From: Coniochaeta sp. PMI_546
Lineage: Eukaryota; Ascomycota; Sordariomycetes; Coniochaetales; Coniochaetaceae
Reading direction: 5' to 3'
Assembly: GCA_021432605.1 (NCBI GenBank)
Contig: MU271150.1
Span: 744,001-808,000 of the forward strand
Length of the DNA stretch: 64,000 nt
The notes below the pieces were generated by a model. That model did no database searches, was not told the DNA's origin, and was given only the letters and a program-made list of their open reading frames with translations. Positions 1 through 10,734 of this stretch are shown one piece after another (within the stretch, counting starts at the first letter, position 1; each line of letters starts with the position of its first letter). Made by a program: the position numbers and the translations under genes.

Positions 1-8
1 GGCCATCC

Positions 9-809
9 ATGGCCCAACGCGCTCACACGCGCCCCAACCGCGGCGGCCCAAATTTCATGTCCCCCTCCTACCAAGCCGACAACGACGCCGCCCTCCGCGC
101 CTCGCTAACCACCCTGCTCTCCTGCGCCCGGGCCCTACCAAAGAAAGAAGCCGACCTGGCTCCCCAAGCCGGCACGTCCACGCAACCGATGAACCTGCGC
201 TTCGCCCCAGAGTCCGAGCTCATGGGCGAGGGAGGCCCCCCCGCCGCCCCCTCAGCCGAGCAGCAGCAGCAGCAGCAGCACCCACAAGCCCTCCCCCCAC
301 ACCTCCGCCACCCCGCCCCGCGCACGGCCTCCAACTCCTCCGCCCCGAGCGCCCCGTCCTCGACCTCCTCGCACTCCCGCGAGCCGACGGCGGAAAAGAC
401 CAAACGCGCCGCCACGCCCACCACGACCACAGCCCGCGCCAAATCCCCCCGCGCCGCCAAGAAGAAGCGCACCGCCTCCCCCACCGGGGTCGCCGCCGCC
501 GGCGATACGGGTGCTGCCACAACCAGCATCTCCCCCTCGGTGCTCACCTGGGTCGTCAGCGCGGGCGTGCTGGTGCTCGTCTCCGTCGTGGGCTTCGGCG
601 CCGGCTACGTCATCGGGCGCGAGGTGGGGCGGCAGGAGGGCGCGGCCGCCTCGCTCGGCGGCATGGGGTTTGGGGGTGATGGCTCTGCTTCTGCTGCTGC
701 TGCTGCTGCGCAGAACGCGACGTCGTGCGGTCGGGAGGTCATCAAGAGTTCGTCTGGGGGCACGCTGAGGCGGTTTAAGTGGGGGGTTGGGAGGAGTGTT
801 GTTGCTTAG
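9..809 (+). CDS. Conserved fungal single-pass membrane protein, function unknown (possibly 5'-partial)
   Basis: I do not recognise a named family. The 266-residue frame starts with MAQRAHTRPNRGG and continues with a folded-looking stretch (about residues 17-80). A long Ala/Pro/Ser/Lys-rich low-complexity linker follows, including a seven-Gln run encoded by a CAG-type repeat. One strong transmembrane helix lies at about residues 177-200 (VLTWVVSAGVLVLVSVVGFG), then a glycine-rich segment, an alanine run and a basic tail ending GVGRSVVA. The frame is open to the left edge of the window, so the ATG at position 9 could be internal and an upstream exon may be missing. The N-terminal part is probably cytosolic or nucleoplasmic by the positive-inside rule, which is an inference. 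Several antisense frames here are by-products of high GC. Confidence 0.6.
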   Translation: MAQRAHTRPNRGGPNFMSPSYQADNDAALRASLTTLLSCARALPKKEADLAPQAGTSTQPMNLRFAPESELMGEGGPPAAPSAEQQQQQQHPQALPPHLRHPAPRTASNSSAPSAPSSTSSHSREPTAEKTKRAATPTTTTARAKSPRAAKKKRTASPTGVAAAGDTGAATTSISPSVLTWVVSAGVLVLVSVVGFGAGYVIGREVGRQEGAAASLGGMGFGGDGSASAAAAAAQNATSCGREVIKSSSGGTLRRFKWGVGRSVVA

Positions 810-1635
810 GTTTTTATGGGGACCTTGGAGATGGCTGTTGGTGGTCTGTACGAAGAGGAGACGGGAAGATGAAGTGTCTTTTTTTTTTTCCTTCCAAGAC
901 CATGATTTCAGGGGTGTTATGATGATGGTTATATACCATTAGGTACGAGGATTTGATTGCATGACTGTGGGAACGAAACTGGACTTTGTTGGGCAGCTCT
1001 ATCGAATCAAGACACGATGATGGATAGGGCAGGTAATGGTTATGACGAGGTCCAGAGGGAGTCTGGTCTAGCAGTCTTTGCCACTGTTGACGAGATATAC
1101 ACGGACTCTGTCGACAGGGAATAGTCTTGGTAGGGCACGCAGGCGTTGGTTGGTATTTTTGTGTTCTTCTTGGCTGTTATGCCTACCGCTGAGTAAGTGG
1201 TCGACCGGCCAGTCCGTCAAATGGTGCTTTTGGTCTGGGTGAGGTTGCATTGGGGAGTTTGATTTTGATTGTCCTGCATCACGGTCACAAATATAAATCA
1301 TGAGTTCTTAGCCGTCTCTCTCCAGAACGATAATGTGAGGACATGCGGTTAAAGCTACAGTGAGATAATGTCATTCTCTTGATAAGCTATATCAGGCAAA
1401 CCTGCTAGATGGGTTAGGCTAGCCAGGGAATGCCTCCCATACATACGAGTCGGAAGGCCAAGCGGCCGGGGGACCAAAGGCCGGCCTCCTTGACCCATCA
1501 TACAACCATGATCCGTACCTTGCAGTGCCGTTGTCGATTGTGACTGGGTGTTCGTAGCCCTTAGTTCCAAGAGACAAACCAGAGCACCACTCGTCATCGG
1601 ACCCATGATTCTGATTCCTCACCACAACTAGCCTC
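810..1635. other. Intergenic, convergent gene ends
   Basis: This stretch holds the 3' flanks of the membrane protein to the left and of verprolin, which is on the opposite strand, to the right. A poly-T run lies near position 880. I see no coding signal or RNA gene. Confidence 0.5.
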
Positions 1636-3272
1636 TTACAGCGCACTCAAATCAAGAGGCACACTACTCCCGCGTCCCGCACGGTACTTCTTGGGCCCAC
1701 CGACGAAGTCCCTAGGCTTGGGGAACTTGTCCTCGCTGACAAACTTCCATCGCGGGTCACTGACAACGTATCGTCCAGTGTGCCCGCCGGTGAGGTTGCC
1801 CATGATGCCGGTCCCGGGAGGGCTGGATACGTTTCGTGTCGGGCTTGGACTTGTCGAGCCCCCACCTGCTCCGTTGGACGAGAGCACGAAATTGCTCGGG
1901 TCCAGCAGGGAGGAGCGAATAGCTGGCGGGATGTTGGAGCGCACCGAGGCGCTGGAGGAAGTGTGCGAAAGGGGAGGTGGCGGCGGCGGTGCTGGTGCTG
2001 AGGATGGTGGTGGGGGTGGGGGCGGAGGCGGAGCTGGTGCGGTGCGAGGTGGGCTCGGGGCGCTTGCGCGGGGTGGTGGCAGGGCTGATGATGGAGGAGG
2101 CGGTGGTGGTGGTGCGGGAGGAGCGGCTGAGTGTGGTGAGCTTATGGCTGCTGCTGCCGCGCGGACGGCAGCTTGGACGGCTATGTTGTTTGACAGGCTG
2201 CTAGGGCCAGAGGGAGGAGGCGGAGGTGGTGGAGGAGGAGCAGGCGAGCGAGCCGGTGCGGGAGGGAGTTTCGGTGCCGACATCATTGGTGGTGGTGGAG
2301 GTGGTGCCGGCGGGGCTGACGGCGCCGAGGATGGTGGAGGCGGAGGAGGTGGTGCCGGTGCACCTGGTAACGGCGGAGGAACTGAAGGAGCAGTCGACGA
2401 CGGCTTGCGGTTGACGGGCGGCGGAGGTGGTTTCTTGCCAATTGGCGGGGGCGGTCCCTTCATAGAAGCAGATGAAAAGGGTCGGGGCCTGTCACTGTTT
2501 GCCGTTTTCCTCAAATTGGCGATCGAGGGGTGGAAGGTGGGAGTACTAGCCGCACTTGGGACACTCGGGCGACTAGGTATCGAAGGTGCTGCCCCTGCTG
2601 GAGGTCTTGGTGCCGACACTGCCGGCGGTTTTGGAACCGATCTCTGGGAGGATTCTGGATCTGAAAGATAGGAAGAGTCCCGGTTTGCTGAGGTGCATGG
2701 TCAGTAACGTAAGTCAACCAATCCTATCGTGATCCAGCACTTACCTCCAGTATCGACTCCAGCTCCCGTCTTCCTCAACTTTGGCATCCCACCGGCAAAT
2801 AAGCCAGCTAGCTGAGGGGCGGCGCTCATTGCCGAGCCCGTCGACTGCTGCCTGTCGCTCTGGTCGCTGTTGCTCCTAGCTCTGTTACCAGGCGGAGGCG
2901 GTGCCAGACTGCTAGGCGCCTTTGCCATCCCCGGTACTGGCGGTGCGCCTCCCAATGGTGACGGACCTGGGCCACCGGACGTTGGTGCTATTATCGGGGC
3001 GGATCGGTCGTTGGTTACTGCCTTCTTAAGAGCTTTGCCTTTGGTGATGTCTTGTAGGAGCGCGCCCTGTCGGTAGTGTAAGTAACATAAAACTTGGTCT
3101 ATAGACAGACGGTGGCATATTGTTCAGGGGATCTTACGCGACCTGGCGGCGGCCTGGCTGGTAGCGCGGCTCCTCCCGGAGCTCCTCCAGGCGGCGGAGG
3201 GGGAGGAGGTGGAGGCGGACCGCCCCGGCCGGGCATCGGGGGCGGGGGCGGCGGTGGAGGTGGTGGCGGCAT
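1636..3272 (-). CDS. vrp1: Verprolin (WIP homologue), WH2 actin-binding protein
   Basis: Three exons on the minus strand: 3272-3138, 3066-2745 and 2687-1636, giving 502 residues. The introns are 71 and 57 bp with GTAAG donors. The protein starts with a pure proline run, then a WH2 motif at about residues 45-63 (RGALLQDITKGKALKKAV, followed by TNDRSAP) that binds monomeric actin. Long PPPPPP/SAP repeats suited to profilin and SH3 binding follow. The C-terminus matches the fungal verprolin WASP/Las17-binding end, with DPRWKF, FPKPRDF and GRGSSVPLDL motifs. In the family, verprolin stabilises Las17/WASP and promotes Arp2/3-driven actin patches, endocytosis and polar growth. The order polyproline-WH2-polyproline-WASP-binding tail is complete. 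A 326-codon open frame on the other strand is a mirror of the proline/glycine repeats, not a gene. Confidence 0.92.
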
Positions 3273-3987
3273 GGTTGTGTGAAGAGCTTGGCCGAGTTGA
3301 AGCTTCGTTTGTATGGTATGTGCTGTGGTATGTCTTCGGGGAGTGAATCTGTATTGTCGAGATCAGCGGAGATTCACTGCCTCCTCCTCGCTAAGGCCGG
3401 AGCTCGGGAGCTAGCGTGTCTAGCAGCAGAAATGCTGATAGTTCTATAATGATAGTAACGATCGAGCAGTTTTGAGCCCGTATCGGCAAATACACAATGC
3501 GCAGAGTTGATTTCGCAGTGAACAGTCAGTTTGAAGTTATTATCAAGTAATAAAGGAAGTGAAGACGGTAGAAGATAGAAGGCTGCCGTCAAGTCTAAAC
3601 GGGAAGCCGCGTGTCGTCACACCGAATCAGAACCGCCAGGTGGTGGCTCAGCTGGGGGGGTTGTTCGCCAGCTGGAGACTGAGCAAGGGGGGTTGGATAC
3701 GTACCACAGTTCCCCCGTGTCACCCCTGTCCATCTGCAAACCGGGCCAATTTTGGTACGTACCATTAAGCTCCAAATATTTTGTCGCTCTATCAAGCACC
3801 ATGATCATGATCTGAAGCTTCAACGGCCCCCTCAACCAAGACCGCGACGCTACTCAAGGTCGCTTCAGGTTCCTGCGACTCGACCTCCCTGCAGAGTCTC
3901 GTTTCCAGTCTGCTAATCGGACCACGAACTGCCGCAGAGAACCAGAATATCGTTGGCATTTGTCATCAGCAGCACTTCGTCGACGCG
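3273..3987. promoter_or_regulatory. Divergent intergenic region between verprolin and the mitochondrial protein gene
   Basis: About 715 bp separate two genes transcribed away from each other, so it should hold both promoters and 5' leaders. Short open frames are present on both strands but none has convincing codon use or family resemblance. I could not assign a specific factor site. Confidence 0.45.
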
Positions 3988-5301
3988 ATGATGCGCCGAG
4001 CACTTCCAAGCGCTCCTAGAGCCAATATCTGCCAGATCTGCGAGTTCCATTACAGTCATACGCGGACAGTCAAGCGTACACTTGCAAGTCTCACCGTCAG
4101 CAAGCTTAGGCCTGGCACATGGAGGCAACTACCGTCACAATCGGTATCCATGCGGCCGTTGACAAGGACCATTACAACATCACGGCAGAGGCAAGCACAG
4201 CAGGCAAAAAGCAGCTCCGCGACAGACAACCACATTACAACTCGATCCCAGGGGCAGCAGGTTACGGACCCCGCGAGCCTTGCCGCGCTTGTCGACCGCG
4301 TCACGAGCGCCTTCCTGGCGCAGCAGGGCATCCCCTCGGAGAAGACCACCTATGACGCTCTGCGCGCAATCGGACAGATTGATGTGGACGCACTAGACGA
4401 AGTTGAACCCCTGTCGGAGCTCGACGCGGACGGCCACTCGGAGACGACACATCTACTAGACCTAGATGGGAGGAAGCAGAAGAGGAAAGCTAGAACCACA
4501 GTACCCGCGCCAGCAGCGCGCTCACCACTCAGCAGACAGGAACTGGTCAGGAAGATATCAGATGCCGCGTATACCATCGTCACGCATCCGACTGTGATCC
4601 TGACACCGCGTCTCCTGGATGAATATGTGAAGATACAGGCTCGTCTGGGCAAACCACAGTCTCTGACTGAGATATTCTCTCTCTACCGCCTCAAGCCCCT
4701 CCCACGGAATGCCAAAGGCACGATCCGATTTGACAACCGTAACCCAGATAAGGTGCAGAATGCGGTCCCTGCCCGAATTGCAGACAGAGCCCTGGATGCG
4801 GCTATCGCAGCCAAAGATCTCGACTCTGCCATTGGGATCATCGCAAACACATATGCGGCACAGCCATTCCTACGGTCAAAACTATTGAACAAGGCAGTGA
4901 TACCGGGCATGGCGCTCGGGCTCGTGCCTGCTGTCGCCTACGGCTTGGCGTCCAGAATGTCCTTGCTGCAGGACTCGATGGACCAGAGCTCGGCTACCGG
5001 CATCGCTTTTGCGGCCATTCTCGCCTACGTCGCCTTCACAGGCACCATTGGGGTTGTAGTCATAACCACTTCAAATGACCAGATGAGACGAGTCACCTGG
5101 CTGCCTGGGCTGCCTTTGAGACAGAGGTGGTTGCGCGAAGAAGAGCGCGCCGCCCTAGACAAGGTTGCCTGCGCGTTTGGCTTTCAGGAACAGCATCGGT
5201 ACGGGGAGGAAAATGGGCCCGAGTTCCAGGCACTTAGAAATTATATTTTCAGCAGGGGCATGGTGCTGGACGCAGTCGAGCTTATGGAAGGCATGAACTA
5301 G
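3988..5301 (+). CDS. Conserved fungal mitochondrial membrane protein, function unknown
   Basis: Single exon, 437 residues. The N-terminus is rich in Arg, Ser and Thr and almost free of acids for about 75 residues, with MRPLTRTITTSRQRQAQQ near its end, which looks like a mitochondrial targeting sequence. A helical matrix-type region follows (about 90-300), then two hydrophobic segments at about residues 303-322 and 333-354 (GIAFAAILAYVAFTGTIGVV), and a C-terminal soluble part ending AVELMEGMN. The two helices separated by a short loop suggest an inner-membrane hairpin. I do not recognise a named family. Two ATGs lie in tandem at the start; the first is used here. Confidence 0.75.
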   Translation: MMRRALPSAPRANICQICEFHYSHTRTVKRTLASLTVSKLRPGTWRQLPSQSVSMRPLTRTITTSRQRQAQQAKSSSATDNHITTRSQGQQVTDPASLAALVDRVTSAFLAQQGIPSEKTTYDALRAIGQIDVDALDEVEPLSELDADGHSETTHLLDLDGRKQKRKARTTVPAPAARSPLSRQELVRKISDAAYTIVTHPTVILTPRLLDEYVKIQARLGKPQSLTEIFSLYRLKPLPRNAKGTIRFDNRNPDKVQNAVPARIADRALDAAIAAKDLDSAIGIIANTYAAQPFLRSKLLNKAVIPGMALGLVPAVAYGLASRMSLLQDSMDQSSATGIAFAAILAYVAFTGTIGVVVITTSNDQMRRVTWLPGLPLRQRWLREEERAALDKVACAFGFQEQHRYGEENGPEFQALRNYIFSRGMVLDAVELMEGMN

Positions 5302-6159
5302 CAATGTGCGGAGATAGAGTTCAGCAGCTCAGCAGCTTAGTGGCCAGCTGCTGGCTTGCATCATAGTTTGCGCACTATGCAAACTCTCTCAACCTTAACA
5401 AGACGAGAAAGACACTGGCACTGGCACTGGCACTGGCATTGGGATCTGGCAAGGCAGCCAAGGGTTGTACAGTTGCGGGAACTGTCCATATCAAGCTCGG
5501 AACCGACAAACGCTCTTGGCCAGCTTGCTCAGTCGCCAAGTCAGACATTCGGCAGTATTACTAACTTAGTATTACCAGTAGTGCCGTCTCTATCTAAGAG
5601 TGTCGAAGCTGCCAAGGAGAAGAAATGTTGAGCAGTTATAAGCAAATATACTGCTGTGCGATTGTTGATCCACAGAGAAATTGGACTCAAGATCTGATGT
5701 CCAACCCATTGCAACGTTCTTACCCTCTCTTGGTCCACTCTTGTGACCTGCAGCTGAGAGTTCCATGGCGGCCAGCAAGGATCCACGTTCCGCTGCCTTT
5801 CCTCTGCCGCCGTCCAGATTGTTTACACTCTCTCTTCGGTTTCATAGTGCTGGCCACTGCGTGCCTTGGCCCTGTCACTACCCGACCCTGATCGTGATTC
5901 CATCTGTGCTCGCCCTCCCCTCCATCCGGGTGCACAATGACATCCCAAGGCCGCCTACGACACATCGTGACACATGTCTCTGGGCCGTGAACCGTCAAAG
6001 GTCCCCCACAGGGTCATCTATAACACTGGGTATAGCCACCGGCCAAGTGCCCTCGTCAGGCCACTCTTTGTCATGATACCACTCCCCTATCGACTATTCT
6101 TACCCACCTACTATCCTCCTGGACTTCGTAGAGGTCCGCCCATACAACCATTGCTGCCA
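5302..6159. other. Intergenic region with a hexanucleotide microsatellite
   Basis: This holds the 3' flank of the upstream gene, the CACTGG repeat listed separately, and the promoter and leader of the four-pass membrane protein. No convincing gene is seen. Confidence 0.5.
5413..5442. repeat. (CACTGG)n microsatellite
   Basis: Four perfect CACTGG units are followed by one CATTGG unit. The array lies outside any supported gene, in the intergenic region after the mitochondrial protein. Read in one frame it gives an alternating His-Trp run, which is an artefact of the repeat. Confidence 0.95.
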
Positions 6160-7464
6160 ATGGCTGGTTCAGATGACATCAACCCGGTCAAATGTCGACA
6201 CTACGCTAGGTTCGCAGCGCATCTTGACCGGGCTCACTTCGATGTCATATATTGGGTCTTGTTCTTCATAGTCATCTGCATGCTCTTCGCCGCCTCGTGG
6301 CGTTACGGCAGGTAAGTTGCAACCTCCCCTTCCCCCTTCCCTCCTCATGAACCCTGATCTGCGGAGACTAAGACGGTACTAGGGCCATAGATGCGGTCGA
6401 AAGGTTCGCGGCTGGATCTGCCGAGCACAAGCGCATGATGAAGCAGTGCATGCTCGTGTGCGGCATCTACGCGCTCATCTCGGTTGTGGCCGTGGTGATG
6501 GAGGTGTTTGCGCTCATGGCATTGCAGTTCTGTGACGGCGAGGACCTCATGGCGCTGTACTGGTCGACCTGGACCGTGATGCAGATCGGGTCGCTGATCG
6601 CCATCTTTGGCGTCCTGCTTGCCGTCTTTCATACCATTCGCGGACGGAAGCATCCGTGAGTGCTCTTCGTCTCCTCCTCTTCGTTCACACTGCGAGCGGA
6701 GCTACATCTAACTACATTGTCTGTCATAGTCCCTGGGCGCTAGCACTAGGCACACCAGTCCTCGTCGTCGCCGGTCTCGGCCACATCATCCAAGGCGCCC
6801 TCCACAAGAAAGTCAAATCCGCCCGAGGGCGTAGCAGCATTAGCCGGACTAGACAACAAGGGCGCAGCGAAGACGTAGACATGAGCACAACGTACGAGCT
6901 CCGTCCTCCCCTTCAACCTTTCTCCTTTCCTTTCCTACCCTTGTGATCGCCATCTAACCTTCCACCAGAGACACCATCCTCGCTGAAGACTCTGAAAAGG
7001 ACGATTCCGAGTACCACTACAAAGCCACACTCCTAGGCTACACCCCCGACGGCGCCACAATCCTACAATTCTGCCAAACCACATCCTCCCTCAGCCCCAT
7101 GGTCACCCCCTCAGCCCAAGCACGCATCATAGGCACCAATACTCACGGGCAGGTGATCGTCGCCTTCCGCAACGGCAAAGCCACCATAACCGCGGGGGCC
7201 AACGACGCGGAAAGACCACCAACCCTGGAGACTCCCACCCCCCGTCGGAGCAAGCCATCCGTCGGGCTCGAGGAACGGCTTTCTCCCGGAGAACCCAGCC
7301 CCACGCCGCCGAACCTCCGGAGCCCGACTGTGGCGGGCAGTTCTTCGCCCGAGACGGGAACTTCGCCTGCGGCTTTCGCTGGGACGCGGAGCGCGCCCGG
7401 TCCGCTCAGTACGGACGGCTCAAGTCATGCTTCTCCTCTGCCCAGGGGAGCGAGTTCTGCGTGA
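6160..7464 (+). CDS. Four-pass fungal membrane protein, function unknown
   Basis: Four exons: 6160-6311, 6383-6655, 6730-6891 and 6969-7464, giving 360 residues. Introns are 71, 74 and 77 bp with GTAAGT, GTGAGT and GTACGA donors. The start chosen is MAGSDDINPVKCRHYARF; an in-frame ATG at 6073 would add 29 residues. Four hydrophobic helices are visible: VIYWVLFFIVICMLFAA, CGIYALISVVAVVMEVFAL, a third around TWTVMQIGSLIAIFGVLLAV, and a fourth around ALGTPVLVVAGLGHIIQ. A basic loop follows, then a soluble domain (DSEYHYKATLLGYTPDGA) and a Ser/Pro-rich tail. I know of no functional assignment. The splice joins all keep frame, which supports the model. Confidence 0.78.
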
Positions 7465-8815
7465 TTTCTAGACATCGCGGTGGTCTCTCCCTTGTGTGGA
7501 ACAAGATAGTAACAAGCAGGTGTTATCTGCATTGGCTTACGGTGTTTCACGATTGATAGGACTGCGAGCGACGGAGTTGGTGTCCGTACGAGGGCAGATC
7601 GTTCGCGAGACTTGGAAACGTGCCTTGGAGTCTAGACTAAGGTACCTACTGAAAATTTCGGGATGGGTTCCCCTTCCCTTTCCTTGGAGATTGAGAACGG
7701 CCGGGGTTGCTTAGGAGGGTTTGGTTGTCTGCGTTTCCCCTTTGGCCGCAGCCTCTTGTCCGGGCGGTCTGTAGGTTGCGGATTTATCTATCACCGTTCT
7801 AGCGGTTCTGCACCTGCATGGTTTATCGCGAATGGCATTAGCATCACTTTTGGTAGTAGACTTAGAGAAGTATTACAATTGTCTTTGACTGCCGGTAGTG
7901 TGACCTTCGGGGTGTTTCCATCACTCCCTCGGGAGATTACGTCCGTAGTGGTGAATGGGCGATGATGACTGGGACGAGCAGGCTAAGTCACCATCTCTCT
8001 TCTCCAGTCATCGCCCGTTCTCCTCTGTTGGAAGACATTTCCTTTGCTGAGACACGTCGGCATGAAATTCCCTCGTTCGTAGTACGACTATATTGTTTTC
8101 CTTGGCCCCCAACTGCCAGATTTATGTCTATCTGTTGTCTCCGACCTTTGATCTCGACAGAGAAGCCCACCACGCCGCTTCATATTGTTTATATTCAGAA
8201 CTCCACTGCAACAGAGACCTTCCAAGGAAGTTGAGGGAAGACCAACTGAAACTAAAAGCTAGCGTTGTCTCGGCTTGCATGCCCAGGGGCGGAATAAGCG
8301 GAAGGCACTGATAAACAATCAAGCCTGCCCCAGCGGTGTTGAGCTTACCGTTCTACAGCCAAGACGGAGTGTGAAGTCACTTCAAACTTGAGGCTCTGCC
8401 AAGCTGAGCACAAGCACAATCAAAGGACGCATGTAGCCGTGTGGCTGAGCACATCGCCTGCATCTAAGTCAAACAATGTGCTCAAACTACTCGCACATAC
8501 AGGATATCCGCAGGAGCGGAGTGTAACCTAACAACCTTTTTATCTGCCGTCTCCTCAGTTGATATACATACAGCATTTCGGTTACAGGCCGACACATCGT
8601 CTTCCTTGGCTGTCCTTCCGTGATCTCTTGGCCGTTCTCCCGTCCCATGCTTGGCTTCCAGGCCTTGGCCCTGGTGTGGCCTCCGACTGGCAGACATTCA
8701 GGCTCGTCCAAAGCCTCTCCTATATCTATGCACAGTTCGTCATCGTCATCATCATACCCCATTATCTCTTTCAACTCTCTGTCCTCTATCTTGCAGCAAA
8801 GATCTCGGCCTAATT
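7465..8815. other. Intergenic, convergent gene ends
   Basis: About 1.35 kb lies between the 3' ends of the four-pass membrane protein (+) and the CHORD protein (-). It contains an imperfect inverted repeat listed separately. Short open frames of up to about 100 codons show no family features. Confidence 0.5.
7957..8016. repeat. Imperfect inverted repeat, hairpin-forming
   Basis: The left arm is GGGCGATGATGACTGG (7957-7972). The right arm is CCAGTCATCGCCC (8004-8016). They pair over 13 bases with one 3-base bulge and a loop of about 31 bases. It lies in the convergent 3' intergenic region, where it could fold in a long 3' UTR; that role is inference. Confidence 0.6.
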
Positions 8816-10163
8816 CTACTGCACCCTCCCGGCCCTCCCGACCTGCAATATCTCGCCCGTCACCCTGTCCTCGCTCCGTAGTACCGGCCAAGAGCTGCCG
8901 TCCGCCTTGACCAGCGTGACCTCGAGCTTGGTGCCCAGGATCTTGAACGAGGACTTCGCGGGGTCTATGGGCCCCCACAGGGACACCACCTTCTTGTACC
9001 GCTTCGGCGTCGGTGCGTCCGTGGTCGGGAGGTCGAGGTCCAGCTTCTGGGACTCAAAGGCGACCTTGGCGCGGTCCTTGTCGATCTTTTTCAGGAAGAA
9101 GGAGGCGATGACTGACGAAGGTGTCTGGTAGAAGTCGTGCCTGTTTGAACGAAGACACGTGTCAGTAGCTGGTTCGATCATTGGCCGCCTCAACCGCGGT
9201 GGTGCGCCGAGCTGGCTAGCCATGGGCTGTATGTATCCATTCGGGAGTTGCTTGGCTGGTGAAGTACAGTTCGGCATTCGTAGATCTTGGATCCGGGTCC
9301 AGCCTAGCCTGGCCTAGGGCAGCCACAGATCGATCTCGAACCCCCTTCAGATCTGCGGGTTGCTCTCCCGTAGTCTCTATGCCAGCACAGGCGCACGGAC
9401 AAAAGGGTATGACGTACCTAACCGTCTCCAAGACATCCTCCCCGCCATTCTCAGCCAGCCTCTTGGCCTTCTCAGCATCCTCCTTGCCGCTGCCGACAAA
9501 TAAATGTCGGTCCTTAGTTTTGCACCCCTCAATCTTCATAAATTGGTCAAACTCCAGCACCCTCCTCTTGCAGCAGCTGTACCCCTTGCTCCCCTCATGA
9601 AAGATGGGCGCGCCGGGGTGGTGGACGCACTTCTCCTCCCCGCTCCTGCCTTTACTCTTGTCGTAGGTAGCTCCACAACCCCTCCTCCGACACGTCCTGC
9701 CGTCCGGTATCTCGAGCGCGGGATCGTCGTCTTCGGACTCCGGTTGGGGCGGGGGTGGGGTCGAGGCCACCTGTCCGACGGTGATGGGCCCGCGGGGAGG
9801 GGGCGGCGGTGTTTGGTCTGGTAGCTGCTCGGACTCTCTCTTCTCGACCTTTGGCGGCAGGTCGGTCGTGCTGTGCTTCCCTTCCGTGCAGGGCGGAATT
9901 GACATGAACTCCTCAAAGGTCAGGACGCGAGGCTTGCAGCATTTCCATCCTGCAGGGGGGGAACGGAGGGACAATGTTAGCAAGATTGGACTGCGTGGGA
10001 CTGGCATTGGAAGGTATAACCTGTTGGCTCGGCTCGAGCTGCAAGAGAGCGACATACCTTTCTGGCCCTCGTGGAAGATTGGTGGTCCGGGATGGTATTT
10101 GCAGACCTCGTCGGCATCCGTAAACGTCTTTCCGCAACCTTGATGAACGCACTTCTGCGCCAT
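8816..10163 (-). CDS. chpA: CHORD-CS domain protein (Rar1/CHORDC1/ChpA family)
   Basis: Three exons: 10163-10058, 9949-9418 and 9140-8816, giving 320 residues. The first CHORD zinc module starts at residue 2 (AQKCVHQGCGKTF, YHPGPPIFHEGQKGWKCC). A Pro-rich linker follows, then a second CHORD module (RTCRRRGCGATYD, HHPGAPIFHEGSKGYSCC, FMKIEGC). The C-terminus is a CS/p23-like domain (HDFYQTPSSVIASFFLKK to the end). CHORD-CS proteins are Hsp90 co-chaperones; plant Rar1, animal CHP-1 and Aspergillus ChpA share this layout. Introns are 108 and 277 bp, the second being the longest in the window. The gene symbol is given by family membership, not by a search. Confidence 0.93.
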
Positions 10164-10734
10164 TGCGAGGGTAGTAAGCGCTGTGGATCACGTAGTTTGT
10201 TTTAATCAGACGAGCTCGAGACAGGGACTGTGTTAGGTTCCAGGTCGTCTTTACAGTAAATGTGACTCTATAAGTAAAGCAGGGCCTGGGCGACGATATA
10301 TGAAGCTTTGACGTTATGCGAGGCAGCTCGGAGCTCTTGGAGGAGCTTCGAAGAGCGTGGAAATTCTTGGTGGGGGCGGGGGAGCCAGGGTGGTCCTACT
10401 GTGTGAGGTATACATACCGGTACTAACTGTGCTAGGTATACTTATGCGGGTAAGGTGTGCAGTGCAGTAGGAGTTTACGAGCTGCCAGGGGTGGTTAGTG
10501 GCTAGCTCGGTTGGGAATAGCGTCATCAGATCTCCCGGCTCTTGGCTCTCGAAAGCTGGTGTGTTACATCGAGAAGGCTGCTTCTTGCTTCATTTAAGCG
10601 TACTGCCAGACCCTGACTGCGCATCTTGAGAATACATTGCATCTAGACGCTCGATCTCCTTTCCTCCGTTGTGCATCTCAAACTATACACATATTGTATA
10701 AATATATCAAGGCCTCTTGGCTGCTCCACCAAAG
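10164..10734. promoter_or_regulatory. Divergent promoter region between the CHORD gene and the glutaredoxin-like gene
   Basis: 571 bp lie between two start codons pointing away from each other. A TATAAATA sequence lies at 10697-10704, about 30 bases before the glutaredoxin ATG, which is too close to be certain that it acts as a TATA box. The motif AGGTATAC occurs twice near 10406 and 10434. Confidence 0.45.

Noticed and set aside
1691-2671. 326-codon glycine-rich open frame opposite verprolin
   Set aside because: It is the mirror of the proline codons of verprolin exon 3; it is nearly all Gly, Ala and Glu and has no domain.
5356-5631. Small frame with a His-Trp repeat
   Set aside because: The repeat is the CACTGG microsatellite read in frame; the rest has no features.
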